From positions 150,778,875 to 150,842,874 of the forward strand of contig CP136062.1 of assembly GCA_032622095.1 (NCBI GenBank): a DNA stretch of 64,000 nt. Reading direction: 5' to 3'. Made by a program: the position numbers and the translations under genes. The notes under the pieces were generated by a model, which did no database searches, was not told the DNA's origin, and saw only the letters and a program-made list of their open reading frames with translations. The stretch is from Siphonodentalium dalli. Taxonomy: Eukaryota; Mollusca; Scaphopoda; Gadilida; Siphonodentaliidae. Positions 22,884 to 31,287 of this stretch are shown here, in pieces. The number at the start of each line of letters is the position of its first letter. Position 1 is the stretch's first letter.

Positions 22884-23550
22884 GGCCTAAAAAAAAAGAT
22901 TCAAAGCTACAGATGATACATGTATATATTTCTTTCTTCATAAGGATATCAAATGCATTCCGCTGTGTGGTGATTTCCATAGTATCATGTTCGATCTGTT
23001 TTTCCACGATTTCTCTATCACTGCAAACAAACTCGATATGGTTTATGTTGAATGCTGACAACTTAACTTTCATTACAACATTTATGTCGAACGGCGCTGA
23101 CTCAGCCGATGTACGGCACCTCACTTTAACCTTACTGAAGTCAGTCTTATCCGGGTGGATTAAAAAGAAGAGTTCTTCAATTTTGGCTTCGTTGTCTATC
23201 GATCTGATCTCTTTTTTGCTTCCGCAGTGGACACATTAGTCCAGATAGATAGCCACAACAACGTGCTGGCCTACGGAGGTAGCCATTGTTGCTGTTGTTG
23301 TGGTGTGAATTATGTTTACTTTCCAAAGCACCGGCTGTTTTCAATGGGAGATACGTATCTATTTATAGTATGTGGATATTTCCACCGGAAGCGACCGCCG
23401 TGCTTTTATCTCTGTTAAATGCGTGAAACATACACAGATAACAATATTTTTTTTAAGTCAGTTTTTCGATCACAATAAAAAGTTTAGACTCAGCGCTTTT
23501 AAATAGGATCGGTCGGGTTAGCGGAAAAAACGTCTTCTTTTTTTTAGGCC
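22884..23550 (-). mobile_element. PIF/Harbinger-like element carrying a coding segment (667 bp)
   Basis: TTA duplications (22881-22883, 23551-23553) flank TIRs 'ggcctaaaaaaa'. The right end, reversed, contains 'ccgctaacccgaccg', shared with the left end of the element at 18884, so the two are one family. The interior is unlike that copy and holds a minus-strand promoter-like and coding segment described separately. Confidence 0.75.
22890..23286 (-). pseudogene. Unrecognised ORF inside the Harbinger-like element
   Basis: On the minus strand a TATA-like 'ctataaatag' near 23365 is followed by a CA-rich leader and 'caacaATGG' at 23286. The frame reads MATSVGQHVVVAIYLD, meets a TAA at codon 17 (23238-23236), then stays open in the same frame for more than 110 codons. 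The open part includes CVHCGSKKEIRSIDNEAKIE, FLIHPDKTDFSKVKVRCRTS and FSLHxD-free hydrophilic sequence rich in charged residues. The composition looks like real protein, but I recognise no family. It could be a captured host exon, a decayed element gene, or a short live exon with the TAA inside an intron. The opposite strand is also open, which lowers certainty. Confidence 0.45.
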
Positions 23551-23699
23551 TTATGACTTCAGTGCATCTTTCTGGGACCTATTGACTTCGGTGCATCTTT
23601 CTGGGACCTATAACGCTCACAGAAATGTAGTTCAAGTATTTAACAACCTATTTCCATGCAGGGAAAAATTCAAAAGCGAATATTATTCTAAGGTGTATT

Positions 23700-24149
23700 T
23701 TTGAGCCATGGCTAGAGGGTCTCTGTTGGGGGTGTCCACCTTGAAATTTCCACTGCACCCCCACCCCCAACCACCCTTGAACCAGACCAAACTCCCAGTT
23801 TTGCAGATTTCCTTTTGCACCCCTGTCGTTGGGTTGGAGCTTTCCAACTGTTGGGAATTTCAGACAAAAAGTAGCGAAAAGTAGAACAAATATGCTGCTG
23901 TTCAACCTACAGTAATGCCCTAAATATAAATCGACTCCTTAACCACAGCAGAATTATGGGTAAATTTTCAGGACTAAATCCTGAAAAGTTACCCATAGTT
24001 CTGCTGTGGTTAAGGAGTCAATTATTTAGGGCATTACTCTATGTAGCATAAATTAAAATTTCCAACTGATGTTGTATCAGGCATGAACTAACCAACTGTT
24101 GAAAAATTTGACCAAACACCCTCCTCCCCTGTCTCCACATCCCTGACTG
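23700..24149 (-). mobile_element. Diverged relative of the 12.3-kb hAT element
   Basis: 'catggctagagggt', 'gggggtgtccacc' and 'gcacccccacccccaac' match the right end of the 12270-13319 element in reverse. 'cctgtctccacatccctg' at about 24127-24144 matches its left end. It is shortened inside and hosts a mariner-type MITE at 23910-24040. No target duplication is preserved. Confidence 0.65.
23910..24040. mobile_element. mariner-type MITE, copy 1
   Basis: The ends are 'cagtaatgccctaaat' and its inverse 'atttagggcattact'. The arms continue as 'ccacagcagaattatgggta', making almost the whole element one hairpin. CAGT ends next to TA are typical of Tc1/mariner derivatives. It sits inside the hAT relative. 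Confidence 0.8.
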
Positions 24150-24410
24150 CCATATGGCTTTAAAGATGCCTTGTCCAATGTGACACCATAAAAACTATCA
24201 TTGGTACGTTTTCTATACCAGAAAATAATCAGATTGTACCCATTAATAGTAGGTGTTTTTGGAAATGTATTGACTTTCAAAAGACAAAGTTTTCACCCGT
24301 CATGAATTTATGTCTGGCAAGCAAAAATTCCATTGATCGTCTCTAATAAAGAGCCCTCCATACTGTAGTTTCCCAAAAGCATTATATAGAGCGACGACCT
24401 TTCTCAGATA

Positions 24411-24583
24411 CAGTAATGCTCTAATTAATCGACCTCTTAACCACAGCAGAATTATGGGTAACTTTTCAGGATTTAGTCGGAAGAGCTTTCTGATGAATGG
24501 CAACAAGCCATATTTCCGACTAAATCCTGAAAAGTTACCCATAATTCTGCTGTGGTTAAGAGGTCAATTAATTAGAGCATTAC
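24411..24583. mobile_element. mariner-type MITE, copy 2
   Basis: Begins TA-'cagtaatgctctaatt' and ends 'aattagagcatta'. The arms share 'ccacagcagaattatgggta' and 'gcaacaagccatatttccga'. The short stretch just before it (24165-24300, 'aaaactatcattggtacg') is a partial copy of sequence also found at 40100-40200. Confidence 0.8.
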
Positions 24584-24750
24584 AATATGATATTTTGAAT
24601 GTTTCACTGATGGAATTCTTGTAGAATTTCATGTGGCTTGAGAATGATGGTGATTGCGACTCTGTTTCATTTCTCTTTTACCTTCTTAGCTAAAATTTGG
24701 CTTAAGAAATTGTGACTAATTTGTTGTCAAATGGGTTGGAACATCATTAA

Positions 24751-24992
24751 CCCATACTTTACTAAATACTCATTGATGAGTAGTTCCCTTAGGAAATATT
24801 CAGATAGTAAGTTCAACAAACGACCATCTGAACATTTCCCACCAATAAATGTGAATGATTCTGCTCTTCTATTTTCTGTTTTTCTGTCTGTTGTCTGCTT
24901 TTATTGTTTGAAAACCCCTCCAAATGAATAATAGACCATTCCAATGTATAATTTTATAACTGAATGGGAGATTCCATTCAGTATAGAAACGG
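24751..24992. mobile_element. piggyBac-type MITE, family B, next to RING exon 1
   Basis: Perfect TTAA duplications (24747-24750, 24993-24996) flank 'cccatactttactaaatact' and 'cattcagtatagaaacgg'. It shares 'cattgatgagtagttcc' and 'tgaacatttcccacca' with the copies at 36893 and 37859. It ends 43 bp before the predicted exon start at 25036. Confidence 0.8.
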
Positions 24993-25035
24993 TTAAAAGA
25001 TAACTGTTTTTCATGATTTCTTTTTTCTTTTAAGG

Positions 25036-25269
25036 ATGGATAGCATATATATATACAGCTATAATTGATACATTGTTCCCAAATGGCGACCTGCTCCATC
25101 TGTTTGGATCAGGTAACGAACCCATGCTGCTGTACTCCATGTGGACATGTGTTCTGTCACAACTGTATCGGAGAATGGGTAAAAAGAGAGAACCGACTCG
25201 TATCAACATGCCCACAATGCAGAAGTACTATACGGAACTTCCAGACTATCATTATGGATTCAGTGTCAG
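25036..25269 (+). CDS. RING-finger membrane protein, exon 1 (start codon at 25083)
   Basis: The acceptor 'cttttttcttttaag' ends at 25035; a short upstream frame (ATG 25037) precedes the main ATG at 25083. The exon encodes residues 1-62: a C3HC4 RING finger, C4-C7 ... C20-H22 ... C25-C28 ... C43-C46, with the typical CGHVFCHNCI core and a conserved W32. RING fingers of this type bind E2 enzymes and transfer ubiquitin. It ends at a clean donor, g|gtaagc, phase 1. The fold most resembles RNF5/RNF185-type RINGs by eye, but the total protein is longer (295 residues). All zinc ligands are present. Confidence 0.85.
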
Positions 25270-25416
25270 GTAAGCTAAGATTAACCCTTTCAAGATGTGA
25301 GCTGCGCTGGTGCAGCAATAAACAATAAGCCTCGCATATATAAGAGAATCACTGACTTACAAGGTCAAGGTAAATATTGTTAGGCCAATGTATTCTCTTA
25401 TATACCGCTATTCTCA

Positions 25417-26577
25417 AAGTAATTGACCAGAAAAACGGGGTGATACCCCGGTCATGACCGCGGTGATACCAGTAATAAACGGTAGTGGTATCGAGACGGT
25501 CACGGCGGTGGCGTTACGGTATCGAGCGGTAAGGATTCCGTGGTCTGATAGTGGGCATCATGTTAAATGTTTTGAATACCGCTGTGATTTTCATGGAACT
25601 CTTTGGAGGGATGCATTTAGTGAATGTTCAGACAACGATTCAATTATAAGTGGAAAGATTTCCGTCAAGGCCGGAAGTAACCGATAGTTGGATTGCGCAT
25701 GCTGACGACAATGTCGCCGTTTGATTTTAGATGCGAAATCGTGGCGTATCCTTGATAACCTCCACTTGCGACGTAATCGCAGTCGTGTGTACGTAGCTGG
25801 AAATGTCGTAGGATAGTCAATCACATGCTTTATTCGCGGTTTATTTCTGAAAATCAGAGCAGGGGATACGGAATAAATCCAAAATTATTTGAACTATGTG
25901 GAATAGCAAGAGAAATATGATGATATTGAAAAATTATTTGGGTCACTCAGATAATTCTTACCTTCCTGTACCCTGCATCGCAACTAAAACTGATATGCAT
26001 TCTCATGTAGGTTTATCATCGACCTATGTCTATATGCATGCATACGTCGATGGGTCAACATCTATACATGCACGATGTTTCAAATATAAAATAAAAATAA
26101 ATCCTATAAAGTTCAGCGACAATAAACAGAGTCGAGGGTAAAAACTAAGTTAGGTCGGATATATCGGATTTTCGAAGGAAGACGTTAACCGTCTATCAAT
26201 ATCTATTGGTTTAATATACGGAGACGAGAAAAAAAATTCCACTCAAGACTGCTCAAGAGATAGTTTTTGATGACTCAGACACATAAAGAAATCACTATTG
26301 GCAAAAGCATATTATACACATGGACAAATCACTATTGGCAAAAAAACATCGTCAATAATAAGTAAATAAAATAACCACAATAAATGAAGATTTCTTCAGT
26401 GTCCTTTGTTTTTTTCCGCGCAAATTGTCCGTTAAAATCACCGCGGTATCGCGAACCGTGACCGCACGCATCGTGGTGTCACTGCGGTGGGCAAGCGTTA
26501 ATAAGCGGTATCATACCGCGGTATTAACAGGGTGGCACCACGTTATAGATGGTCAATTACTTTAAGTATAGCGGTAT
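25417..26577. mobile_element. TIR element nested in the MITE (about 1.16 kb)
   Basis: The TIR of about 25-28 bp starts 'ccgctattctcaaagtaatt' and its inverse ends 'attactttaagtatagcgg', with about four mismatches. Subterminal regions are dense in 'cggtatcg', 'accgcggt' and related words in both orientations, perhaps transposase sites. It landed in the 'cttatata' hairpin arm, so the target duplication (TA or TATA) cannot be measured exactly. The interior shows no transposase. Confidence 0.75.
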
Positions 26578-26610
26578 GTGAGGCCCCCTATGGCAGACTG
26601 GCATATATAA

Positions 26611-27001
26611 AGGCCCTACCACATGCCGTTTGTGGTGCTTCATGCCACTCGTTTCATCGAATTAGAATGCACTGAAGGCACATGGCATGCAATGTGGATG
26701 ACATCGCACAAAACACAGCCGCAGGATTACATCTCTGTCCTAATCCGGCAGTGCGGTGATACTCGTACCGCTCATTTTTGTTTGCGATTGTTTGGTAAAT
26801 TCCGTCATTCGCCTCGTTTGTAAGGATGGTACAAAACTAAGACATTGAAAGCACAACAATTTTCAGTCAAGATCAGTTTTGGACTATAATTGTGCATCGC
26901 TTCACCATGCAGTCATTTTAAACAAAAATATGCCAATAAAAATAACCACGAGTTCAACAGACACACACGGACGATGCAATCACTGTGTGGAAGGTCCATA
27001 A
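26611..27001. mobile_element. Second nested TIR element (about 390 bp)
   Basis: Ends 'ggccctaccacatg' and 'gtgtggaaggtcc' are an imperfect ~13-bp inverted pair, flanked by ATAA on both sides. Without it, the host MITE reads 'catatataagagaattgat' as in other copies. The 66-codon frame at 26623 is chance. Confidence 0.55.
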
Positions 27002-27069
27002 GAGAATTGATTGGCACAGGTTTTCGCAAAATTTCAAGAAGCTCTAGTCATGGATCCTTGGGTTAAAGA

Positions 27070-27487
27070 TCAACTGCATCATAGTCACTATCATCAGGCC
27101 CCAAGCTAGAAGGCGACTGGGGCGAAGTTATCGCTTTATCGCCGGCGACTTCACCCTCAGATGTTCGCAAGGCGAAAACGAAGTTGCCTTCCAAATCTTA
27201 CCAAACTAGCTTGGGATTTACGGTAATTTTACTGGTGGAAATTTGACTTGTTTTGCAAAAAATATATAGTCTTAAAACTGTTCTAACGAGGTAGTTTTAA
27301 TTATACATGTACATTGTGTACTGTATCCACATATTCTAATCACACTGAGTGCTTTTGGAAACAGCAAATTACACTTGCAACGAAGTTTATGATGAGCTAC
27401 TCGCACGTCTGAAGAAGAAGTTAGTCGTTACTTTGTTCCGCCGACTCGATTTGAACTGGCCCCTTCTATAGTTCTTTAAAATTAGCT
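27070..27487. other. Intron 1 sequence, nothing recognised
   Basis: Unique-looking intron sequence of the RING gene. Confidence 0.4.
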
Positions 27488-27882
27488 GCAAATAGTGTGT
27501 CTGTCATTTGCTGAATGAGGTCCCCAGAAAGTGAATTTAGTGATGCAATCCCGCATGGTTGGCTAGCATCACCAAATTCACACTCTAGGGACCTCATTCT
27601 GCTCAGGCCTCAACTGCTATGGGAGACCTGGTGTGGGATCAGATTGAAGTTCCCCAGTTGAAGTTGGTGATATCTTCTGTAAATTAGGGGATATAGAAAC
27701 TGAACAAAAGGGGAAAAGATATTACTGAAAACAATGTCAATTTGAGACAATAAATACTTCCCAGAAGATGAGTCCTAAGCAGAATGAGGTCCCCAGATGG
27801 TGAAATTAGTAATGCCAGGCCACTTTGTGGGATAGTGTCACTAAATGAACCCTCTGGTGACCTCATTCTGCAAATAGGTTTT
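27488..27882. mobile_element. hAT-type MITE, family H, copy 1
   Basis: 'tagtgtgtctgtcatttg' at the left and 'cctcattctgcaaata' at the right, with internal palindromes built on 'gaatgaggtccccaga' and 'gtgaatttagtgatgc'. Family H is assigned to hAT from the 8-bp duplications of the copies at 41587 and 52152. Terminal bases are eroded here. Confidence 0.65.
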
Positions 27883-28094
27883 GATCACACAAAATAACAA
27901 CCAGTTGATTAGTAATAGAATTATTACACAGGGGAGATGCCACCTTCACTGTGTACAGTAGAAGGTGACAGTGTCACTAGAGAAGGTCAAACAAAATCAG
28001 AATTGTGTTTCTCAGACACCTGTCTTCCCAGAGTTTTTTTTTGTCAGATTAGTAAACTAAATTATTAATAGATATTGCTTTATTTTACTTCCAG

Positions 28095-28184
28095 GAGGCT
28101 ACACATACACAACAGAGTGGAAATTTCACTTGTTCATGCACAACATCAGCTCCAGGATTTATAGCAAGATATCTCCCCTGATCG
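28095..28184 (+). CDS. RING-finger membrane protein, exon 2
   Basis: Ninety bases between 'ttattttacttccag' and 'g|gtaggc'. Both borders are phase 1, matching exons 1 and 3. Residues 63-92 read GGYTYTTEWKFHLFMHNISS and onwards, a linker between the RING and the membrane part. The size is a multiple of three, so the exon could be skipped without frame change. Confidence 0.78.
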
Positions 28185-28476
28185 GTAGGCTCTTCATTAT
28201 TTTTCCAGATAAATTCATTGACAATGGCTCTAATTTGATTACATGTATTGTTATTATGCAGCCGAAACATAACGTGACATATGCTTGGTATGGCACAGAG
28301 TCAGCATTTTGCAACTGATGATGATTCTATCAAAAATTTTAACTCATTGGGAGTCAATTTCCAAAAATGTCTAATTTCTACTTTTGGCATAAAATAAAAT
28401 AAGATTTTTTGGGGGCACGTTCTAAAACTCATTTCACAATTCCATTAAATCGCTCCAGGATCCAGCTTCTACTTAA

Positions 28477-28729
28477 CCCTTTGAGTCCCAGGTCCGATTT
28501 TGTATCAACCCATATACCCTGTGCCAATGCATTCTCTTATATATGCGAGTCGACCATAGGTCGCCTCGCATATATAAGAGAATGAATTGGCCTAACAATT
28601 TTTCATCATTTGTTATTATTTTTTACAATTTTTTACAAATTTTTACAATTTTAATAATTTTTAAAATTTTTATTTTTTTAATTTTTTTAGGGCCAATTTT
28701 ACAGACCGTAAATTAGGGCCGATGAGATT
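28477..28729. mobile_element. piggyBac-type MITE, family A, right end lost into a palindrome
   Basis: TTAA (28473-28476) precedes 'ccctttgagtcccagg'. The internal hairpin at 28527-28590 and 'cagaccgtaaattagggccg' match the 3851 copy. The expected right end is replaced at 28730 by the left arm of a perfect inverted repeat. Confidence 0.75.
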
Positions 28730-28945
28730 TTAAAGAGGCTTAATATAATAATGTTAAAGGTCCCTATTTATTGCAGACAAATTGATCCTCGTTCTCATGA
28801 CATAACTTTTTAACCCTTTCAGTGCCAGGGGCCGATGAGATCGTCCCTGGCACTGAAAGGGTTAAAAAGTTATGTCATGAGAACGAGGATCAATTTGTCT
28901 GCAATAAATAGGGACCTTTAACATTATTATATTAAGCCTCTTTAA
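28730..28945. repeat. Perfect inverted repeat, 101-bp arms, 14-nt spacer
   Basis: The arms 28730-28830 and 28845-28945 are exact reverse complements with no mismatch. Both outer ends are TTAA. The inner ~17 bp of each arm are a family A terminus ('ccctttcagtgccaggg'); the outer ~84 bp are ordinary flank ('attgcagacaaattgatcct'). It is either a recent inverted duplication centred on a MITE or a fold-back assembly error. Confidence 0.93.
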
Positions 28946-29143
28946 TATGCCTAGCACACATCCTCCCCTTTCTCATGTCATCCATACATTTATGTACCAC
29001 CATCATTATGTCGGTGAATTATATAACAGATAGGTTGTAAGCCATTATTTCTTTCACTATACCTGGGTTGACAATGGAAAAGCTTTAATTTATATTCTGT
29101 CAACCAGGCCTCCATTCTGACTTGGTACTGTCATTCCAGAGGG

Positions 29144-29527
29144 CTACTCTTGAGTGCCTAATAAAAGTACAGGGTGGAATAATAGTACAGGTTGGAAAAT
29201 GTCGCGTAACTGAATAATAGTACAGGGCGGAATAAACGTACAGTCTGGAAATATTAGTACCATACATCCCAACAAAATGCACCATCTGACTGGTTTACTG
29301 ATGCCATGGGACAGAAATAGTTTTGACGGATAGCCAGGTCTGTGAATCTACAGTATGCTGATCACTGTCAACAATCAGAGTTCATTTATCTATGAATAAC
29401 ACAATTTAAGATTATTTCTTTTGGTTAATTTAATAAACGTACAGGACCAAATAACGATCGTACAGGTGGGAATTTTACCTCGATTTTAATAATCATACAT
29501 GTATGTTTATTAGGCACTCAAGAGTAG
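29144..29527. mobile_element. TIR element with repeated 'gtacag' words (384 bp)
   Basis: Ends 'ctactcttgagtgcctaata' and 'tattaggcactcaagagtag' are an almost perfect 20-bp inverted pair. Inside, 'gtacaggg(t/c)ggaataa' words recur four times near the left end (29167, 29185, 29220, 29238) and twice near the right (about 29440, 29460). No target duplication is clear. A related fragment lies at 19740-19860. Confidence 0.75.
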
Positions 29528-29954
29528 GTGTGATTTTTGCTGACTCCATTAAATGTGTCACCTGGTCAGACCCCTCTTGCCTATAATGGTTAACTTATGT
29601 ATAAAACAAATATTCATTGATTTTATCTCTAGCTAGTTTGATTACATGTACATGTCGACACATTCTCAAAACAACGCGGTCATAATGTCAATGAAATGCA
29701 GTTGTTGTGTTTACATTGTGTTGAGGGTGCTTTATGACCATGTTGTAAATGGCTGAGGACAGCATTCAAATTAATGCACTACAATTAGATTGGGAATCAA
29801 CACAGTCGCATTGAAATTTCCGACCACTGCGCCGAAAAAAGTATATCAACGCTGAATCATATTAGTCTAATTCGTAGAATATCCTTTAATTTTATTTCAT
29901 TTATGTTCATGTCTGAATAATTGTCCCCCAAAAAAATAAAATAGCCGGTGTCCG
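29528..29954. other. Intron 2 sequence, nothing recognised
   Basis: No element ends or exon signals convince me here. Confidence 0.4.
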
Positions 29955-30480
29955 TCCGTGCGTCCGGAAATGGTTTCCGGATGATAACTTTAGTTTCGGT
30001 TATTAGATCAAACGCAAATTTCATAGGTGAGTTTATCAGACCAAAATACAGGTCAAGTTCGAATATGGGTTTGCTCCACCCATTTTTGCGAGAGTTATGG
30101 GCCTTTTTTTTCTTAGAATCTTGTAATTTTCTGGTTTCCGGATGATAACTTCAGTTTGTGTGATCATATCTGAACCAAATTTGGTATGTGAGTTTATCAG
30201 CCCTATGTACAGGTCAAGTTCGAATATGGGTATGCTCCGCCACTTTTACGAGAGTTGTGGCCCTTTTTCGACTTGTTTTACTTAGAAAATTTCTCACGTT
30301 TTCGGTTACCGGATGATATCTCAAGTTTGGATCCTTTGATTGCAAATACCGTTTTTATGTGGATCAGTCATATCAAGATACAGGTCAAGTTCGAATTTGA
30401 GTTTGATTTTTCTCAGAGTTATGGGCTTTTCGACTTAGAAAATTCAATTTTTCTTGTAATTTTCTTCATTTTGTGCCAAT
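29955..30480. repeat. Tandem repeat field T2, block 1
   Basis: About three diverged units, each with 'tttccggatgataact', 'gtgagtttatcag', 'caggtcaagttcgaatatgg' and 'gagttatggccc', at a spacing of roughly 145-165 bp. The same unit type occurs at 42330-43690 and 57600-57890. Confidence 0.8.
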
Positions 30481-30996
30481 TTGAGGTTATACATGTATAT
30501 ACACTTACCGTGTATCTTCTTTACTGGGCGCCGCCAATTTGGAATGTCCGAACCTAAACGGGTATCCGACAGTGATACATAGGCAATAGTTATTTAAGAA
30601 TTGTGAACTTCTTTCTAGATTTGTTTTAGTTCTTTTCAAGTTCTTTCAAGTTACAAACAGCTGGATACAATTATTTAATGAATTCTTTATATCTTTTTAA
30701 AAATATATAAATATGTCAAAGATATAGTGTGTTATTTTTTGTTATGTACATGTGGACGGTTGGTAGACAGCCTTGTTGGTTATGCTGTCCCCGATAAATA
30801 TTATTGTGAAATTTTGAAATTAAATACATATAACATGTATTCATTATAATACAAATATTCCAATTTATTATATATAAATAAATTTTCATAATCAAAGTCA
30901 CAAATACTGAACAATAGATCCTATAATAAATAAGCATAATTTACCAATGGAAATTCATGGAATTCTTTTCTATAGAACTATGATTTTGAATTGCAG
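30481..30996. other. Intron 2 sequence, nothing recognised
   Basis: AT-rich sequence leading into the polypyrimidine tract of exon 3. Confidence 0.4.
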
Positions 30997-31095
30997 AGAG
31001 AGTTGAAGCATCTTGTCAAACTTTGTGGCAGAAATATGGAAATGGTGAAGACTTCTCAGCACAGAATGTCAGGAATCAACTACTCACCGTACCCG
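30997..31095 (+). CDS. RING-finger membrane protein, exon 3
   Basis: Ninety-nine bases between 'gattttgaattgcag' and 'g|gtatgt', phase 1 at both ends. Residues 93-125 read ERVEASCQTLWQKYGNGEDF and onwards, a charged, soluble linker. A mariner-type MITE starts 19 bp after the exon. Confidence 0.78.
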
Positions 31096-31113
31096 GTATG
31101 TTTTAATGAGATA

Positions 31114-31287
31114 CAGTAATGCCCTAAATAATCGACTCCTTAACCACAGCAGAATTATGGGTAATTTTTCAGGATTTAGTCAGAAATATGGCTTGTTGCC
31201 ATTCATCGGAAAGCTCTCAGTGAGATGAATGGCAACAAGCCATATTTCCGTTATGCTGGGAGTTAAGGAGTCGATTATTTAGGGCAT
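31114..31287. mobile_element. mariner-type MITE, copy 3
   Basis: TA-'cagtaatgccctaaataatc' at the left and 'gattatttagggcat' at the right. The last ~6 bp are missing where the LINE begins, so the LINE 5' truncation point lies at this junction. Confidence 0.8.

Larger units (their letters stand above)
25285..27062. mobile_element. piggyBac-type MITE, family A, with two nested insertions
   Basis: TTAA duplications at 25281-25284 and 27063-27066 flank 'ccctttcaagatgtgagct' and a diverged inverse ending 'atggatccttggg'. The left TTAA begins 11 nt after the splice donor of exon 1. The original hairpin module is split by an element at 25417-26577 and a second at about 26611-27001; without them it would be about 230 bp. 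Confidence 0.75.

Noticed and set aside
22637-23239. 200-codon + frame
   Set aside because: It starts outside and runs into the Harbinger-like element, antisense to the more protein-like minus frame; composition is poor.
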